Source of the DNA: an uncultured Lachnospiraceae bacterium
Lineage (GTDB): Bacteria; Bacillota; Clostridia; Lachnospirales; Lachnospiraceae
DNA length: 64,000 bases
Reading direction: 5' to 3'
Assembly: GCA_947626415.1 (NCBI GenBank)
Contig: CANQSA010000004.1
Location: 78,892 to 142,891 of the forward strand
A program made the position numbers and the translations under genes. This document shows, piece after piece, positions 37,047-47,366 of this stretch (position 1 is the first letter of the stretch; every line of letters starts with the position of its first letter). The notes beneath the pieces were generated by a model. The model was not told the origin of the DNA and searched no databases. It was given only the letters and a program-made list of their open reading frames with translations.

Positions 37047-37598
37047 ATGATTTCAGAAAAACAAGCGCTGCGCAGACAGATGCAGAAACGCCGGGATTCG
37101 ATCCCTGCGGAACTTCAGCGCACATACAGCGCCGCCATTGCAGAACTGGTCTGTTCCTGCAGCTGGTATCAGCAGGCTTCTGTTGTATACGGCTATCGGA
37201 GTTTTCGCTCGGAAGTACCCTGCGAACAGATCCTAAAGGAAGCTCTGCGTGACGGAAAAACGGTGGCGGTCCCCAGAGTGATAGGAACCGAGATGGGCTT
37301 CTTCCGGATCGATTTCGATTCCGAATGGAAAGCGGGAGCGTTTGGCATTCAGGAGCCGATCTCCCGGAAACCGGTTACACAGCCGGGACTCATGCTCCTG
37401 CCGGGACTCGCGTTTGATCTGTCGGGAAACCGGCTGGGTTACGGCGGCGGCTATTATGACCGCTATCTCTCCCGTTACCCGATGCGCCGGAAGCTGGCAC
37501 TTGCCTATGAGGCGCAGATTACAGAACAGGTACCTGCCACAGAGCAGGATCATACGGTTGACGGGATTGCAACGGAAAAGCAGATCCGGATTTTTTGA
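37047..37598 (+). CDS. 5-formyltetrahydrofolate cyclo-ligase
   Basis: This enzyme converts 5-formyl-THF to 5,10-methenyl-THF with ATP, returning a storage folate to the pool. The 183-aa product has the family pattern: EKQALRRQMQKRRDSI at the front, LLPGLAFDLSGNRLGYGGGYYDRYL in the C-terminal half, and the closing DGIATEKQIRIF. The start is uncertain. ATG 37047 is eleven bases from GGAGG; the in-frame TTG codons at 37041 and 37044 are better spaced and may be used. Confidence 0.93.
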   Translation: MISEKQALRRQMQKRRDSIPAELQRTYSAAIAELVCSCSWYQQASVVYGYRSFRSEVPCEQILKEALRDGKTVAVPRVIGTEMGFFRIDFDSEWKAGAFGIQEPISRKPVTQPGLMLLPGLAFDLSGNRLGYGGGYYDRYLSRYPMRRKLALAYEAQITEQVPATEQDHTVDGIATEKQIRIF

Positions 37599-37616
37599 AC
37601 CAGACAGGAGGTAGCG

Positions 37617-38870
37617 ATGGAAAATCGTATGCTTGAACAATTAGGAGAAGAAGCCGTTACAGCAGCGGCAGTTTTGCAGCATATGAGCTCCGCGAAGAAA
37701 AATGAGGGGCTGAAAGCGGTAGCTGCCGCACTGACGGAAAGACAGGAAGAAATTCTTGCCGCCAATGAACAGGATATGGAACGGGGAAGAGAAAACCATA
37801 TGAAGGCGGGCATTTTGGACCGGCTGCAGCTGACAGAAGCACGGATCTCGGCTATGGCGGAAGGTATTTTACAGGTAGCCGGCCTGGACGATCCCATCGG
37901 CGAAGTCGTCTATATGAAAAAACGGCCCAACGGACTGATGATCGGTCAGAAACGGGTCCCGCTCGGCGTTGTGGGGATTATCTATGAGGCAAGACCGAAT
38001 GTAACGGCAGACACGTTTGCACTGTGCTTTAAGACCGGAAACGCCGTAATCTTAAAAGGCGGCAGCGATGCGATCTGCTCCAACAAAAAGATTGTGGAAG
38101 TGATGCAGGACGCGCTGGAATCTGTGGGTATTACCGGAAAATGCGTCTCCCTGATTACGGATACGGACAGAGAAACCACGGTAGCATTCATGAAACTCCG
38201 GCAGTATGTCGATGTTCTGATCCCCCGCGGAAGCAAGGGACTGATTCAGGCGACCGTAAACAACAGTACGATCCCGGTTATCGAAACCGGTACCGGAAAC
38301 TGTCATGTCTATGTAGACAGTGTCTGTGATACGGACATGGCGCTGGATATTATTGAAAATGCCAAGACACAGCGGATCGGCGTATGCAATGCCTGTGAAT
38401 CGCTGGTTGTACATAAAGAAATCGCGGACACGATCATTCCCGGAATCTGTGACCGCCTGAAGGCGCACAACGTAGAGATCCGCGGAGACGCATACGCGAT
38501 GGAGATCGATTCCCGGATCGTGCCGGCGACAGAAGAAGACTGGGGCATGGAATATCTGGATTATATCATCTCATTAAAGACAGTGGATTCCTTCGAGGAA
38601 GCGATCGCGCATATTAACCGCTATAACACGGGACACAGTGAAGCAATCATCACGAAAGATTACGAACACGCCAACCGGTTTTTGGAGGAGATCGACGCGG
38701 CGGCAGTCTATGTCAACGCTTCTACCAGATTTACCGATGGATTTGAATTCGGCTTCGGCGCGGAAGTCGGGATCAGCACACAAAAGCTGCATGCCAGAGG
38801 GCCGATGGGGCTGTTGGCGCTGACAACTACGAAATATATTATTTACGGAAACGGTCAGGTCCGGCAGTAA
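37617..38870 (+). CDS. proA: Gamma-glutamyl phosphate reductase
   Basis: ProA reduces gamma-glutamyl phosphate to the semialdehyde in proline synthesis. The 417-aa product belongs to the aldehyde dehydrogenase fold, with the catalytic C260 in [11 protein letters not shown] and the family blocks [20 protein letters not shown] and [27 protein letters not shown] precedes the ATG. It is separated from proB by four unrelated genes, but all are closely spaced and probably share the proB promoter. Confidence 0.97.
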   Translation: MENRMLEQLGEEAVTAAAVLQHMSSAKKNEGLKAVAAALTERQEEILAANEQDMERGRENHMKAGILDRLQLTEARISAMAEGILQVAGLDDPIGEVVYMKKRPNGLMIGQKRVPLGVVGIIYEARPNVTADTFALCFKTGNAVILKGGSDAICSNKKIVEVMQDALESVGITGKCVSLITDTDRETTVAFMKLRQYVDVLIPRGSKGLIQATVNNSTIPVIETGTGNCHVYVDSVCDTDMALDIIENAKTQRIGVCNACESLVVHKEIADTIIPGICDRLKAHNVEIRGDAYAMEIDSRIVPATEEDWGMEYLDYIISLKTVDSFEEAIAHINRYNTGHSEAIITKDYEHANRFLEEIDAAAVYVNASTRFTDGFEFGFGAEVGISTQKLHARGPMGLLALTTTKYIIYGNGQVRQ

Positions 38871-38905
38871 GACGGAACGACTGTGTTTGAAAGGTTGATA
38901 CGGGA

Positions 38906-40357
38906 ATGGAACAGGATAGAGGAATGGATTGGACACAGCCGGCACTTTCCGCACCGGAACAGGAACCGGAGCGACAATATTTTTATATCGAACTCTGCAG
39001 GCAGTGGGTAATGACGCAGGAAAAGCTGCTGGGCCGAAAACTGACCGCCTGTATCCGTACGTTCGGGTGTCAGATGAACGCCCGGGATTCCGAGAAGCTG
39101 TTAGGTATTTTAGAGCAGATCGGTTATGTGGAAACAGAATCGGAAAACGCGGATTTTGTCCTATATAATACCTGCACCGTGCGGGAAAACGCGAACCTGA
39201 AGGTATACGGCAGGCTGGGATATCTGAAAAAATGCAAGGAAACCAATCCGCAAATGCTGATCGCCCTGTGCGGCTGTATGATGCAGGAAGCCGGCGTTGT
39301 CGAAAAGATAAAAAAAAGCTACCGGTTTGTAGATATTATCTTCGGAACCCATAATATTTTTAAACTGGCGGAACTGCTTTACAGGCATTTGACGGAAGGC
39401 GGAATGACGGCAGATATCTGGGAGGATACCAGCCAGATTGTAGAGGAACTGCCGGTTGAACGGAAATATCCGTTTAAATCCGGCGTCAATATTATGTTCG
39501 GCTGCAACAATTTCTGCAGTTACTGTATCGTTCCCTATGTACGCGGCAGAGAACGGAGCCGGAAGCCGGAGGATATCATTGCAGAGGTTCAAAAACTGGC
39601 GGCGGATGGCGTCTCGGAGATCATGCTGCTCGGGCAGAATGTAAATTCCTATGGGAAAACCCTGGAGGAACCCGTTTCCTTTGCGCAGCTGCTTTGCCGG
39701 ATTGAACAGGGAGTACCGGATATCCGCCGGATCCGGTTTATGACGTCGCATCCGAAGGATTTGTCGGACGAACTGATCGCGGTTATGAAGGACTCGAAGA
39801 AAATCTGCCGCCAGTTGCATCTTCCGCTGCAGTCCGGAAGCAGCCGGATTCTCCGTCTGATGAACCGGCGGTATGACAAAGAGAGTTACCTGAAACTGGT
39901 AGATAAGATCCGGACGGCTATGCCGGATATCGCGCTTTCTACGGATATCATCGTGGGATTCCCCGGTGAAACAGAAGCGGATTTTCAGGATACGCTGGAT
40001 GTGATCAGAAAGGTGCGGTTTGACAGCGCGTTTACGTTTATTTATTCCAAACGGACCGGAACGCCGGCCGCCGCAATGGAAGAGCAGGTACCGGAGGCTG
40101 TGGTAAAAGATCGGTTTGACCGTCTGTTGCGGGAGGTACAGGCAATCAGCACGGAGATCTGCGCAGCCGGCGCCGGACGCATCGAAGAAGTGCTGGTAGA
40201 AGAGGTAAATACGCAGCAGGAAGGATATGTGACCGGACGGCTTTCCGGAAACGCCATCGTCCATTTTCCGGGAGGACCGGAACTGATCGGAACCTTTGTA
40301 AAGGTGCGGCTGACGGAAGCCAAAGGCTTCTATTACCTCGGAGAAATGACTTTATGA
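38906..40357 (+). CDS. miaB: tRNA-2-methylthio-N6-dimethylallyladenosine synthase MiaB
   Basis: MiaB is a radical SAM methylthiotransferase that adds a methylthio group to isopentenyl-A37 of tRNAs. The 483-aa product has an N-terminal extension, the UPF0004 domain with C55 in TFGCQMN and LCGCMMQ, the radical SAM triad C200, C204 and C207, and a C-terminal TRAM domain. Its substrate is made by MiaA, encoded 4.6 kb downstream. The gene starts the miaB-mutS-mutL-miaA group. Confidence 0.97.
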   Translation: MEQDRGMDWTQPALSAPEQEPERQYFYIELCRQWVMTQEKLLGRKLTACIRTFGCQMNARDSEKLLGILEQIGYVETESENADFVLYNTCTVRENANLKVYGRLGYLKKCKETNPQMLIALCGCMMQEAGVVEKIKKSYRFVDIIFGTHNIFKLAELLYRHLTEGGMTADIWEDTSQIVEELPVERKYPFKSGVNIMFGCNNFCSYCIVPYVRGRERSRKPEDIIAEVQKLAADGVSEIMLLGQNVNSYGKTLEEPVSFAQLLCRIEQGVPDIRRIRFMTSHPKDLSDELIAVMKDSKKICRQLHLPLQSGSSRILRLMNRRYDKESYLKLVDKIRTAMPDIALSTDIIVGFPGETEADFQDTLDVIRKVRFDSAFTFIYSKRTGTPAAAMEEQVPEAVVKDRFDRLLREVQAISTEICAAGAGRIEEVLVEEVNTQQEGYVTGRLSGNAIVHFPGGPELIGTFVKVRLTEAKGFYYLGEMTL

Positions 40358-40384
40358 GAAACTGTTTGTATTAGGAGGCAAAAG

Positions 40385-43036
40385 ATGGCGGCAAAAATGA
40401 CTCCCATGATGGAACAATATATGGAAGTAAAAAGAAGCTATCCGGATTGTATCTTATTTTACCGGCTGGGAGATTTTTACGAAATGTTCTTTGACGACGC
40501 CCTTGTCGCATCAAAAGAATTGGAGATCACGCTGACCGGAAAAAACTGCGGGATGGAGGAACGCGCACCCATGTGCGGCGTTCCTTATCATGCTGTAGAC
40601 GTTTATTTAAGCAAGCTCGTAAAAAACGGCCATAAAGTGGCGATCGTAGAGCAGATGGAAGATCCCGCCCTCGCAAAGGGATTGGTAAAGCGGGAAGTTG
40701 TCAGAATCGTAACGCCCGGAACGAATTTGAGCGCTTCCGCGCTGGAGGAAGGGAAAAACAATTACCTGATGTGTATTCTGGCGACTACCGGGCGGTACGG
40801 GATTTCCATTGTGGATATCACCACCGGCGATTACTATGTAACGGAGGTCGATTCCTTACGGACTCTGCTGGATGAGATCAACCGCTTTATGCCGTCGGAA
40901 ATTATTTGTAACGACGCCTTTTATGTAAGCGGAGCAGATCTGGAAGATTTAAAAAACCGGCTGCAGATCTGTATCTATCCTCTGGACGCATGGTATTTTG
41001 ACGATGAAACCGCCCAAAACGCCCTGAAAGATCATTTTGGGGTATTGGGCCTGGCCGGACTGGGATTAAACGAATATCCCTGCGGAACGGTCGCAGCAGG
41101 CGCGCTGCTCAATTATCTGCTGGAAACCCAGAAAAATGCGCTCGAACATCTGACGACGATCACCCCGTATTCTACCGGCAAATTTATGGTGCTGGATACT
41201 TCTACCCGGCGAAATCTGGAATTGTGTGAAACGCTGCGGGAGAAGCAAAAACGTGGATCCCTGCTGTGGGTCTTAGATAAAACCAAGACCGCAATGGGAG
41301 CCCGGATGCTGCGGACCTATCTGGAACAGCCGCTGGTCAGTAAATCGGCGATCGAAGCCAGACAGTCGGCGATTGAGGAGTTGAATCAGCATCTGATCAA
41401 TCGGGATGAGCTGCGGGAGTATCTGAATCCGGTGTACGACCTGGAACGGCTGATCAGTAAGATCTCTTACCAGTCCGCGACGCCCAGGGATCTGATCGCT
41501 TTTAAAAGTTCGCTTTCCATGCTGCCGCCGATCCACACGATCTTAGATGATTTTTCCAGCGAACAGATGAAAGAGATCCGGGAAGAACTCGATACGCTGG
41601 AAGATCTGGCGGAGCTGGTGGAACGCGCGATCGTTGACGATCCGCCGCTTCAGGTGCGGGAAGGCGGTATCATAAAGGAAGGCTATCACGAAGAAGTGGA
41701 CCGGCTCCGTCTCGCGAAGACGGAGGGCAAAACCTGGCTTGCCCAATTAGAAGAAAAAGAGCGGGAAAGCACGGGAATCAAAAATCTGCGGATCAAATAC
41801 AATAAGGTATTTGGCTATTATCTGGAAGTAACTAATTCTTACCAGAATCTGGTTCCCGAACACTATATCCGAAAACAGACCTTAACCAATGCGGAACGCT
41901 ATACCACGGCCGAATTAAAAGAACTGGAGGAGATGATCCTGGGTTCGGAGGATAAGCTGTTTTCGCTGGAATATAAATTGTTCACGGAAGTACGGGACGC
42001 AATCGCCCGTCAGATCACACGGATCCAGAAAACGGCAAAGACCATTGCCAGACTGGACGTATTCGCCTCGCTGGCTTTTGTGGCAGAGCACAATCACTAT
42101 GTAAAACCAAAGATAAACGAAAAGGGAATCATCGATATTAAAGGCGGACGCCATCCCGTTGTAGAACGGATGACAGTCAATGAAATGTTTGTGGAAAACG
42201 ATACCTATCTGGATAATCACAATCACAGGATTTCGATTATTACCGGGCCGAATATGGCAGGAAAATCTACCTATATGCGGCAGACGGCGCTGATCACCCT
42301 GATGGCGCAGGTCGGTTCCTTTGTTCCTGCTGAGAGCGCCAATATCGGAATCTGCGACCGGATCTTTACAAGAGTCGGCGCCTCCGATGATCTTGCAAGC
42401 GGCCAGAGCACCTTTATGGTGGAAATGACGGAGGTTGCCAATATCCTTCGCAACGCGACGCCGAACAGCCTGCTGATCTTGGATGAGATCGGCAGAGGAA
42501 CCAGTACCTTCGACGGACTCAGCATTGCCTGGGCTGTGGTAGAACATATCAGCAATCCCAAACTGCTGGGCGCAAAAGCTTTATTTGCGACGCATTACCA
42601 TGAGCTGACTGAGTTGGACCAGACGCTGAGCGGTGTCAACAATTACTGTATCGCCGTAAAAGAACACGGTGACGATATTGTATTTTTGAGAAAGATCATC
42701 CCGGGCGGCGCAGACAAGAGCTACGGGATCCAGGTGGCGAAGCTGGCAGGCGTACCGGACAGCGTGATCGAACGTGCGAAAGAAATCCTAAGCGAACTGA
42801 TCGATACCGATATCAGCCGGATGCAGGATTTCCACGAAGGAAAGCAGAAACCGAAAAAGAAAAAAAATGCGCCGGACCTGGTAGACCTGACGCAGATGTC
42901 TCTGTTTGATACGGTCCGGGAAGATGATATCATCAAAGAGATCCAGGAGCTGGATCTGGCGAATCTGACTCCGCTGGATGCCTTAAACACACTTTATTCC
43001 CTGCAAAACAAGCTGAATAACCGCTGGAAAGAATAG
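40385..43036 (+). CDS. mutS: DNA mismatch repair protein MutS
   Basis: MutS recognises mismatches and small loops. The 883-aa length is normal. The mismatch-reading motif appears as FYRLGDFYEMFFDDA (the Phe-x-Glu element is FYE), the Walker A motif GPNMAGKST is at 621-629, and Walker B is followed by GRGTSTFDGLSIAWA. It is immediately followed by mutL. AGGAGG precedes the ATG. Confidence 0.98.
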   Translation: MAAKMTPMMEQYMEVKRSYPDCILFYRLGDFYEMFFDDALVASKELEITLTGKNCGMEERAPMCGVPYHAVDVYLSKLVKNGHKVAIVEQMEDPALAKGLVKREVVRIVTPGTNLSASALEEGKNNYLMCILATTGRYGISIVDITTGDYYVTEVDSLRTLLDEINRFMPSEIICNDAFYVSGADLEDLKNRLQICIYPLDAWYFDDETAQNALKDHFGVLGLAGLGLNEYPCGTVAAGALLNYLLETQKNALEHLTTITPYSTGKFMVLDTSTRRNLELCETLREKQKRGSLLWVLDKTKTAMGARMLRTYLEQPLVSKSAIEARQSAIEELNQHLINRDELREYLNPVYDLERLISKISYQSATPRDLIAFKSSLSMLPPIHTILDDFSSEQMKEIREELDTLEDLAELVERAIVDDPPLQVREGGIIKEGYHEEVDRLRLAKTEGKTWLAQLEEKERESTGIKNLRIKYNKVFGYYLEVTNSYQNLVPEHYIRKQTLTNAERYTTAELKELEEMILGSEDKLFSLEYKLFTEVRDAIARQITRIQKTAKTIARLDVFASLAFVAEHNHYVKPKINEKGIIDIKGGRHPVVERMTVNEMFVENDTYLDNHNHRISIITGPNMAGKSTYMRQTALITLMAQVGSFVPAESANIGICDRIFTRVGASDDLASGQSTFMVEMTEVANILRNATPNSLLILDEIGRGTSTFDGLSIAWAVVEHISNPKLLGAKALFATHYHELTELDQTLSGVNNYCIAVKEHGDDIVFLRKIIPGGADKSYGIQVAKLAGVPDSVIERAKEILSELIDTDISRMQDFHEGKQKPKKKKNAPDLVDLTQMSLFDTVREDDIIKEIQELDLANLTPLDALNTLYSLQNKLNNRWKE

Positions 43037-43068
43037 CGGCACCGCAAGCGGAAAAAGGAGAATTCAGA

Positions 43069-44961
43069 ATGGGACTGATTCATGAATTAGACGAAGCGAC
43101 GATCAATCAGATCGCTGCCGGCGAGGTCATTGACAGACCGGCTTCGGCGGTAAAAGAACTGTTGGAAAATGCCATAGACGCACAGGCAACAGCCGTTACG
43201 GTAGAAATCAAAGACGGCGGGATCTCTCTGATCCGCGTCACCGATAACGGATGCGGAATCGCGAAGGAGGATATTCCGACGGCCTTTCTGCGCCATGCGA
43301 CCAGCAAGATCCGAAGTATTACGGATCTGCTGGATGTAAGCTCGCTGGGATTCCGCGGAGAGGCGCTTTCCAGTATCTGCGCGGTCGCGCAGGTGGAACT
43401 GATTACCAGAACGCCCGCTTCTTTCGGGGCGTACCGCTATCTCATTGAAGGCAGCGAAGAAAAGAAATTTGAGGAGATCGGCGCGCCGGAAGGCACCACT
43501 TTTCTGGTACGGAATCTGTTTTATAATACGCCCGCCCGCCGGAAATTCCTGAAATCTCCGACTACGGAAGGAAATTATGTGCAGGCGGCGGTGGAGCATA
43601 TCGCGCTGTCGCATCCGGAGGTTTCCGTCCGCTTTATCAATAACAACCAGACCAGACTCCATACCAGCGGAAACGCGAATCTGAAGGATCTGATCTATCA
43701 GGTATACGGCAGAGAGGCGGCCAGCCAGCTTCTGCCGGTTTCGGCTTCCTGTGATTTTCTCGCCGTGGAGGGATTTATCGGCAGACCTGTGGTCGCGCGC
43801 GGAAACCGGAATTATGAAAATTACTTTGTAAACGGCAGATTTATTAAAAATGCCGTGATCACAAAAGCCATTGAGGAAGCGTACAAAGGCTATACGATGC
43901 AGCATAAATTTCCGTTTACGGTGCTGCAGCTTACTATTGACCATAAGCTGCTGGATGTCAATGTGCATCCGGCGAAAATGGAACTGCGTCTTTCCAATCA
44001 GGAAGAAATCTTTGCCTTTCTGCGGGATACGATCGCGGCGGCTTTAGGCGGCAGGGAACATATTGTTCAGGTTGCCCCTCCGGACGCCAAACCGGTCCTG
44101 CCGGCAGCCAAACCATCTGAAGCAGCAGCCGTACCGACAGCCGAACCGCCTGCCCGGGCCGCGGTTTCACAAAGTCCGCCCCTAAAGAAATCATCGGAAA
44201 AAGAGCCGGAAAAACACCCGGTTTCTTATGATGCGAAAAAGGCAACCCGATCCCAACTGCGGGAAGAACCGGTCTCTTATCTGGAACCCTTTGAAACAAA
44301 GGCGAAGCAGCTTAGGCCCGAAAAACGGCAGACCGAAACGCAGATGGAATTATTTGAAACCGGTCTGCTGACCAAAGAAGCGCAGGCGCGGCATAAGATC
44401 ATAGGCCAGATCTTTGATACATACTGGATTGTGGAATATGAGAAAAATATGTTTATCATTGACCAGCATGCTGCGCATGAGAAAGTCCTGTTTGAGCGTA
44501 CCATGAAACGGCTGAAGCAGGACAGCATTGCCTCTCAGTCGGTCAATCCGCCGCTGATCGTAACCTTATCCATGCAGGAAGCGGATGTAATGGAGCAGAA
44601 TTTAAAATATTTTGAGAAACTGGGTTATGAGATCTCGCATTTTGGCGGACGGGAATACGCGCTCCGCGCCGTACCGGATAACCTGTATCAGATCAGCAGA
44701 CGGGATCTGTTTCTGGAGATCCTCAATGATCTGATGGAAGAAAGGGGAAAGCACAGTCCGGATCTGGTTCTGGAACGGATCGCCTCCCTCTCCTGTAAGG
44801 CGGCGGTAAAGGGAAATATGCATCTGTCCGTTCGGGAAGCCCAGGCTTTGATCGATGAACTGCTGACTTTGGAAAATCCGTACCACTGCCCGCATGGCAG
44901 ACCGGTCATCATTTCCATGAGCCAGTATGAACTGGAAAAGAAATTCAAGCGTGTTCTGTAG
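43069..44961 (+). CDS. mutL: DNA mismatch repair protein MutL (endonuclease type)
   Basis: MutL couples mismatch recognition to strand incision. The 630-aa protein has the GHKL ATPase motifs (ELLENAIDA, DNGCGI, LGFRGEAL), a Pro/Ala-rich linker at about 340-400, and a C-terminal domain. The metal motif DQHAxxExxxxE is complete (D465 to E476), and CPHGRP is present near the end, so this MutL should have latent nicking activity, as expected for a bacterium lacking MutH. Confidence 0.98.
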   Translation: MGLIHELDEATINQIAAGEVIDRPASAVKELLENAIDAQATAVTVEIKDGGISLIRVTDNGCGIAKEDIPTAFLRHATSKIRSITDLLDVSSLGFRGEALSSICAVAQVELITRTPASFGAYRYLIEGSEEKKFEEIGAPEGTTFLVRNLFYNTPARRKFLKSPTTEGNYVQAAVEHIALSHPEVSVRFINNNQTRLHTSGNANLKDLIYQVYGREAASQLLPVSASCDFLAVEGFIGRPVVARGNRNYENYFVNGRFIKNAVITKAIEEAYKGYTMQHKFPFTVLQLTIDHKLLDVNVHPAKMELRLSNQEEIFAFLRDTIAAALGGREHIVQVAPPDAKPVLPAAKPSEAAAVPTAEPPARAAVSQSPPLKKSSEKEPEKHPVSYDAKKATRSQLREEPVSYLEPFETKAKQLRPEKRQTETQMELFETGLLTKEAQARHKIIGQIFDTYWIVEYEKNMFIIDQHAAHEKVLFERTMKRLKQDSIASQSVNPPLIVTLSMQEADVMEQNLKYFEKLGYEISHFGGREYALRAVPDNLYQISRRDLFLEILNDLMEERGKHSPDLVLERIASLSCKAAVKGNMHLSVREAQALIDELLTLENPYHCPHGRPVIISMSQYELEKKFKRVL

Positions 44962-44969
44962 GAGTGTTT

Positions 44970-45926
44970 ATGGAGCAGAAACGACCGTTAATCATTTTAA
45001 CAGGCCCCACGGCGGTTGGTAAAACCGCCTTGTCTGTTTTATTGGCGAAACAAATAAACGGAGAGATTATCAGTGCGGATTCCATTCAGGTGTACCGCTA
45101 TATGGAGATCGGTTCCGCCAGGATTACGCCGGAGGAAATGGACGGCGTCCCACATTTTCTGGTGAATACCCTGATGCCGGATGAAGAATTTCATGTATAT
45201 CGCTTTCAGAAGATGGCAAAATCTTATATGGAGGAAATATACGGACGAAATCACATTCCCATGCTGGTCGGCGGAACGGGATTTTATATCCAGTCGGTTC
45301 TTTATGATATCGATTTCTCCGACAAGGAAGATACCGACGATTTCCGGGACAGCCTGGAAGCGCTGGCAAAGGAAAACGGAAGCGGATATCTGCATGAACT
45401 GTTAAAACAGGTAGATCCGGTTTCCGCCCAACAGATCCATCCCAACAATCAAAAACGTGTGATCCGCGCGCTGGAATATTACCGGCAGAACAAAACTCCG
45501 ATTTCCGCGCACAATGCGGCGGAGCGAAAAAAAGAATCTCCCTATGCGTTTCACTATTTTGTCCTGACAGACGACCGGAAAGCCTTATATGACCGGATCG
45601 ACAAACGGGTAGACGCCATGATGAAGCAGGGACTGCTGGATGAAGTAAAAAAACTGCGCCAGATGGGCTACGGCAGAGATCTGGTTTCCATGCAGGGGAT
45701 CGGTTATAAACAGCTGTTTGCGTATCTGGACGGAGAAACAACCCTGGAAGACGCCGTGGAACAGATCAAACTGGATACCAGACATTTTGCCAAACGACAG
45801 CTTACCTGGTTCCGAAGGGAACGAAACACGGAGTGGATCGATATTTCCAAATTCAACTATGAAAAAGAGAAAATTTTACAATATATACTGGAGAAATTAG
45901 ATTATGACAGAACACAGTGCGGATAA
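44970..45926 (+). CDS. miaA: tRNA dimethylallyltransferase MiaA
   Basis: MiaA transfers a dimethylallyl group to A37 of tRNAs reading UNN codons; MiaB then thiolates the product. The 318-aa protein has the P-loop GPTAVGKTALS and the motifs ISADSIQVYRYMEIGSA and VGGTGFYIQSVLYD. ATG 44970 has GGAG five bases upstream. It overlaps the following gene by 23 bases. In many Firmicutes hfq lies directly after miaA; here it does not. Confidence 0.97.
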   Translation: MEQKRPLIILTGPTAVGKTALSVLLAKQINGEIISADSIQVYRYMEIGSARITPEEMDGVPHFLVNTLMPDEEFHVYRFQKMAKSYMEEIYGRNHIPMLVGGTGFYIQSVLYDIDFSDKEDTDDFRDSLEALAKENGSGYLHELLKQVDPVSAQQIHPNNQKRVIRALEYYRQNKTPISAHNAAERKKESPYAFHYFVLTDDRKALYDRIDKRVDAMMKQGLLDEVKKLRQMGYGRDLVSMQGIGYKQLFAYLDGETTLEDAVEQIKLDTRHFAKRQLTWFRRERNTEWIDISKFNYEKEKILQYILEKLDYDRTQCG

Positions 45927-47247
45927 AAACAAAAAAACAGAGGAACGAGAGCAGATTTATCGGGAACTGGGGATCGACGCGGATATCTATGCCTACGGAG
46001 CAAGAACAGAAGCGCGGCTGCGGGATCGCTTTGCCGAAATCGACCGAACGGCCGAATACAACCAGTTAAAGGTGATCCGGGCCATGCAGAAAAACAGAGT
46101 GTCGGAAGGATGCTTTGCGGCTACTACGGGATACGGGTACAATGACCTGGGACGGGATACGCTGGAAGCAGTTTACGCGGATATTTTTCATACGGAAGCA
46201 GCCCTGGTCAGGCCGCAGATTACCTGTGGGACGCACGCGCTGTCTTTGGCGCTTGCGGCAAATCTGCGCCCGCAGGATGAATTGCTTTCCATTTCCGGCA
46301 GACCGTATGATACGCTGGAATCGGTGATTGGGATTCGACCTGCAAAAGGTTCTCTCGCGGAATACGGCATCACGTACCGGCAGACAGATCTTTTGCCGGA
46401 CGGGAGCTTTGACCGGGATGGTATCAGGCAGGCGATTGGTGAAAATACAAAAATGATCGCCATTCAGCGTTCCAAAGGCTATCAGACCAGACCGACTCTG
46501 TCGGTGGACGCGATCGGAGATATCATCGCTTTCGTTAAATCGATCAAACCGGATCTGATCGTTATGGTGGATAATTGTTACGGCGAATTTGTGGAAACAA
46601 AAGAGCCGTCGGATTTCGGCGCAGATATGGTGGTAGGTTCCCTGATCAAAAACCCGGGCGGCGGACTGGCGCCGATCGGCGGATATATCGCCGGAACCCG
46701 GGAATGTATCGAAAACTGCGCGTACCGGCTGACTTCTCCCGGCTTAGGCAAGGAGGTCGGCGCCACACTGGGCCTGATCCAAAGCTTTTATCAGGGCTTG
46801 TTCCTGGCGCCCACCGTTGTGGCAGGCGCGCTGAAGACTGCCATTTTCGCCGCCAATCTATTTGGGGACCTGGGATATCCCGTTGTCCCCGATCAGACGG
46901 AAAGCCGGCACGACATTATCCAGGCGGTTACCATGGGCACGCCGGCGGGCGTGATTGCTTTTTGTAAGGGAATTCAGGCGGCCGCGCCGGTAGACAGCTT
47001 CGTAACGCCGGAACCGTGGGCGATGCCGGGCTATGACAGTGATGTGATCATGGCGGCAGGCGCCTTTGTGCAGGGTTCCTCCATTGAATTGAGCGCGGAC
47101 GCTCCCATCAGACCGCCCTATGCGGTCTATTTTCAGGGCGGACTGACCTATTATCATGGGAAGCTGGGAATTCTGAAAGCACTGCAAATGCTGAAAACAG
47201 AAGGCATTCTTGCAAATACGGAACGGATGAATTCCCTGAATTGTTAG
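45904..47247 (+). CDS. YnbB-type PLP-dependent protein (methionine gamma-lyase family)
   Basis: A 447-aa fold-type I PLP enzyme of the Firmicute YnbB family, often labelled methionine gamma-lyase family or aluminium resistance protein; neither function is well established. The probable PLP lysine is K249 in GSLIKNPGGGLAPIGGYIAG, with upstream IVMVDNCYGEF carrying the PLP-contacting aspartate. The family usually follows miaA, as here. The 23-base overlap with miaA suggests coupled translation. Confidence 0.88.
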   Translation: MTEHSADKNKKTEEREQIYRELGIDADIYAYGARTEARLRDRFAEIDRTAEYNQLKVIRAMQKNRVSEGCFAATTGYGYNDLGRDTLEAVYADIFHTEAALVRPQITCGTHALSLALAANLRPQDELLSISGRPYDTLESVIGIRPAKGSLAEYGITYRQTDLLPDGSFDRDGIRQAIGENTKMIAIQRSKGYQTRPTLSVDAIGDIIAFVKSIKPDLIVMVDNCYGEFVETKEPSDFGADMVVGSLIKNPGGGLAPIGGYIAGTRECIENCAYRLTSPGLGKEVGATLGLIQSFYQGLFLAPTVVAGALKTAIFAANLFGDLGYPVVPDQTESRHDIIQAVTMGTPAGVIAFCKGIQAAAPVDSFVTPEPWAMPGYDSDVIMAAGAFVQGSSIELSADAPIRPPYAVYFQGGLTYYHGKLGILKALQMLKTEGILANTERMNSLNC

Positions 47248-47273
47248 AAAAAAGACACAAAAAATTTGAAAAA

Positions 47274-47302
47274 TTGGCTATATTTTCCCGTTGAAATATG
47301 AT
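47274..47302 (+). promoter_or_regulatory. Vegetative promoter for radC
   Basis: TTGGCT (47274-47279) and TATGAT (47297-47302) are 17 bases apart in an AT-rich gap after the YnbB gene. It may also drive the mreB cluster. Confidence 0.6.
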
Positions 47303-47366
47303 ACGATAAAAAGAATAAGATGACTTCTTGGCCCATATTCTGGAGAGGGGAGAGAAGGAGGCTTAT

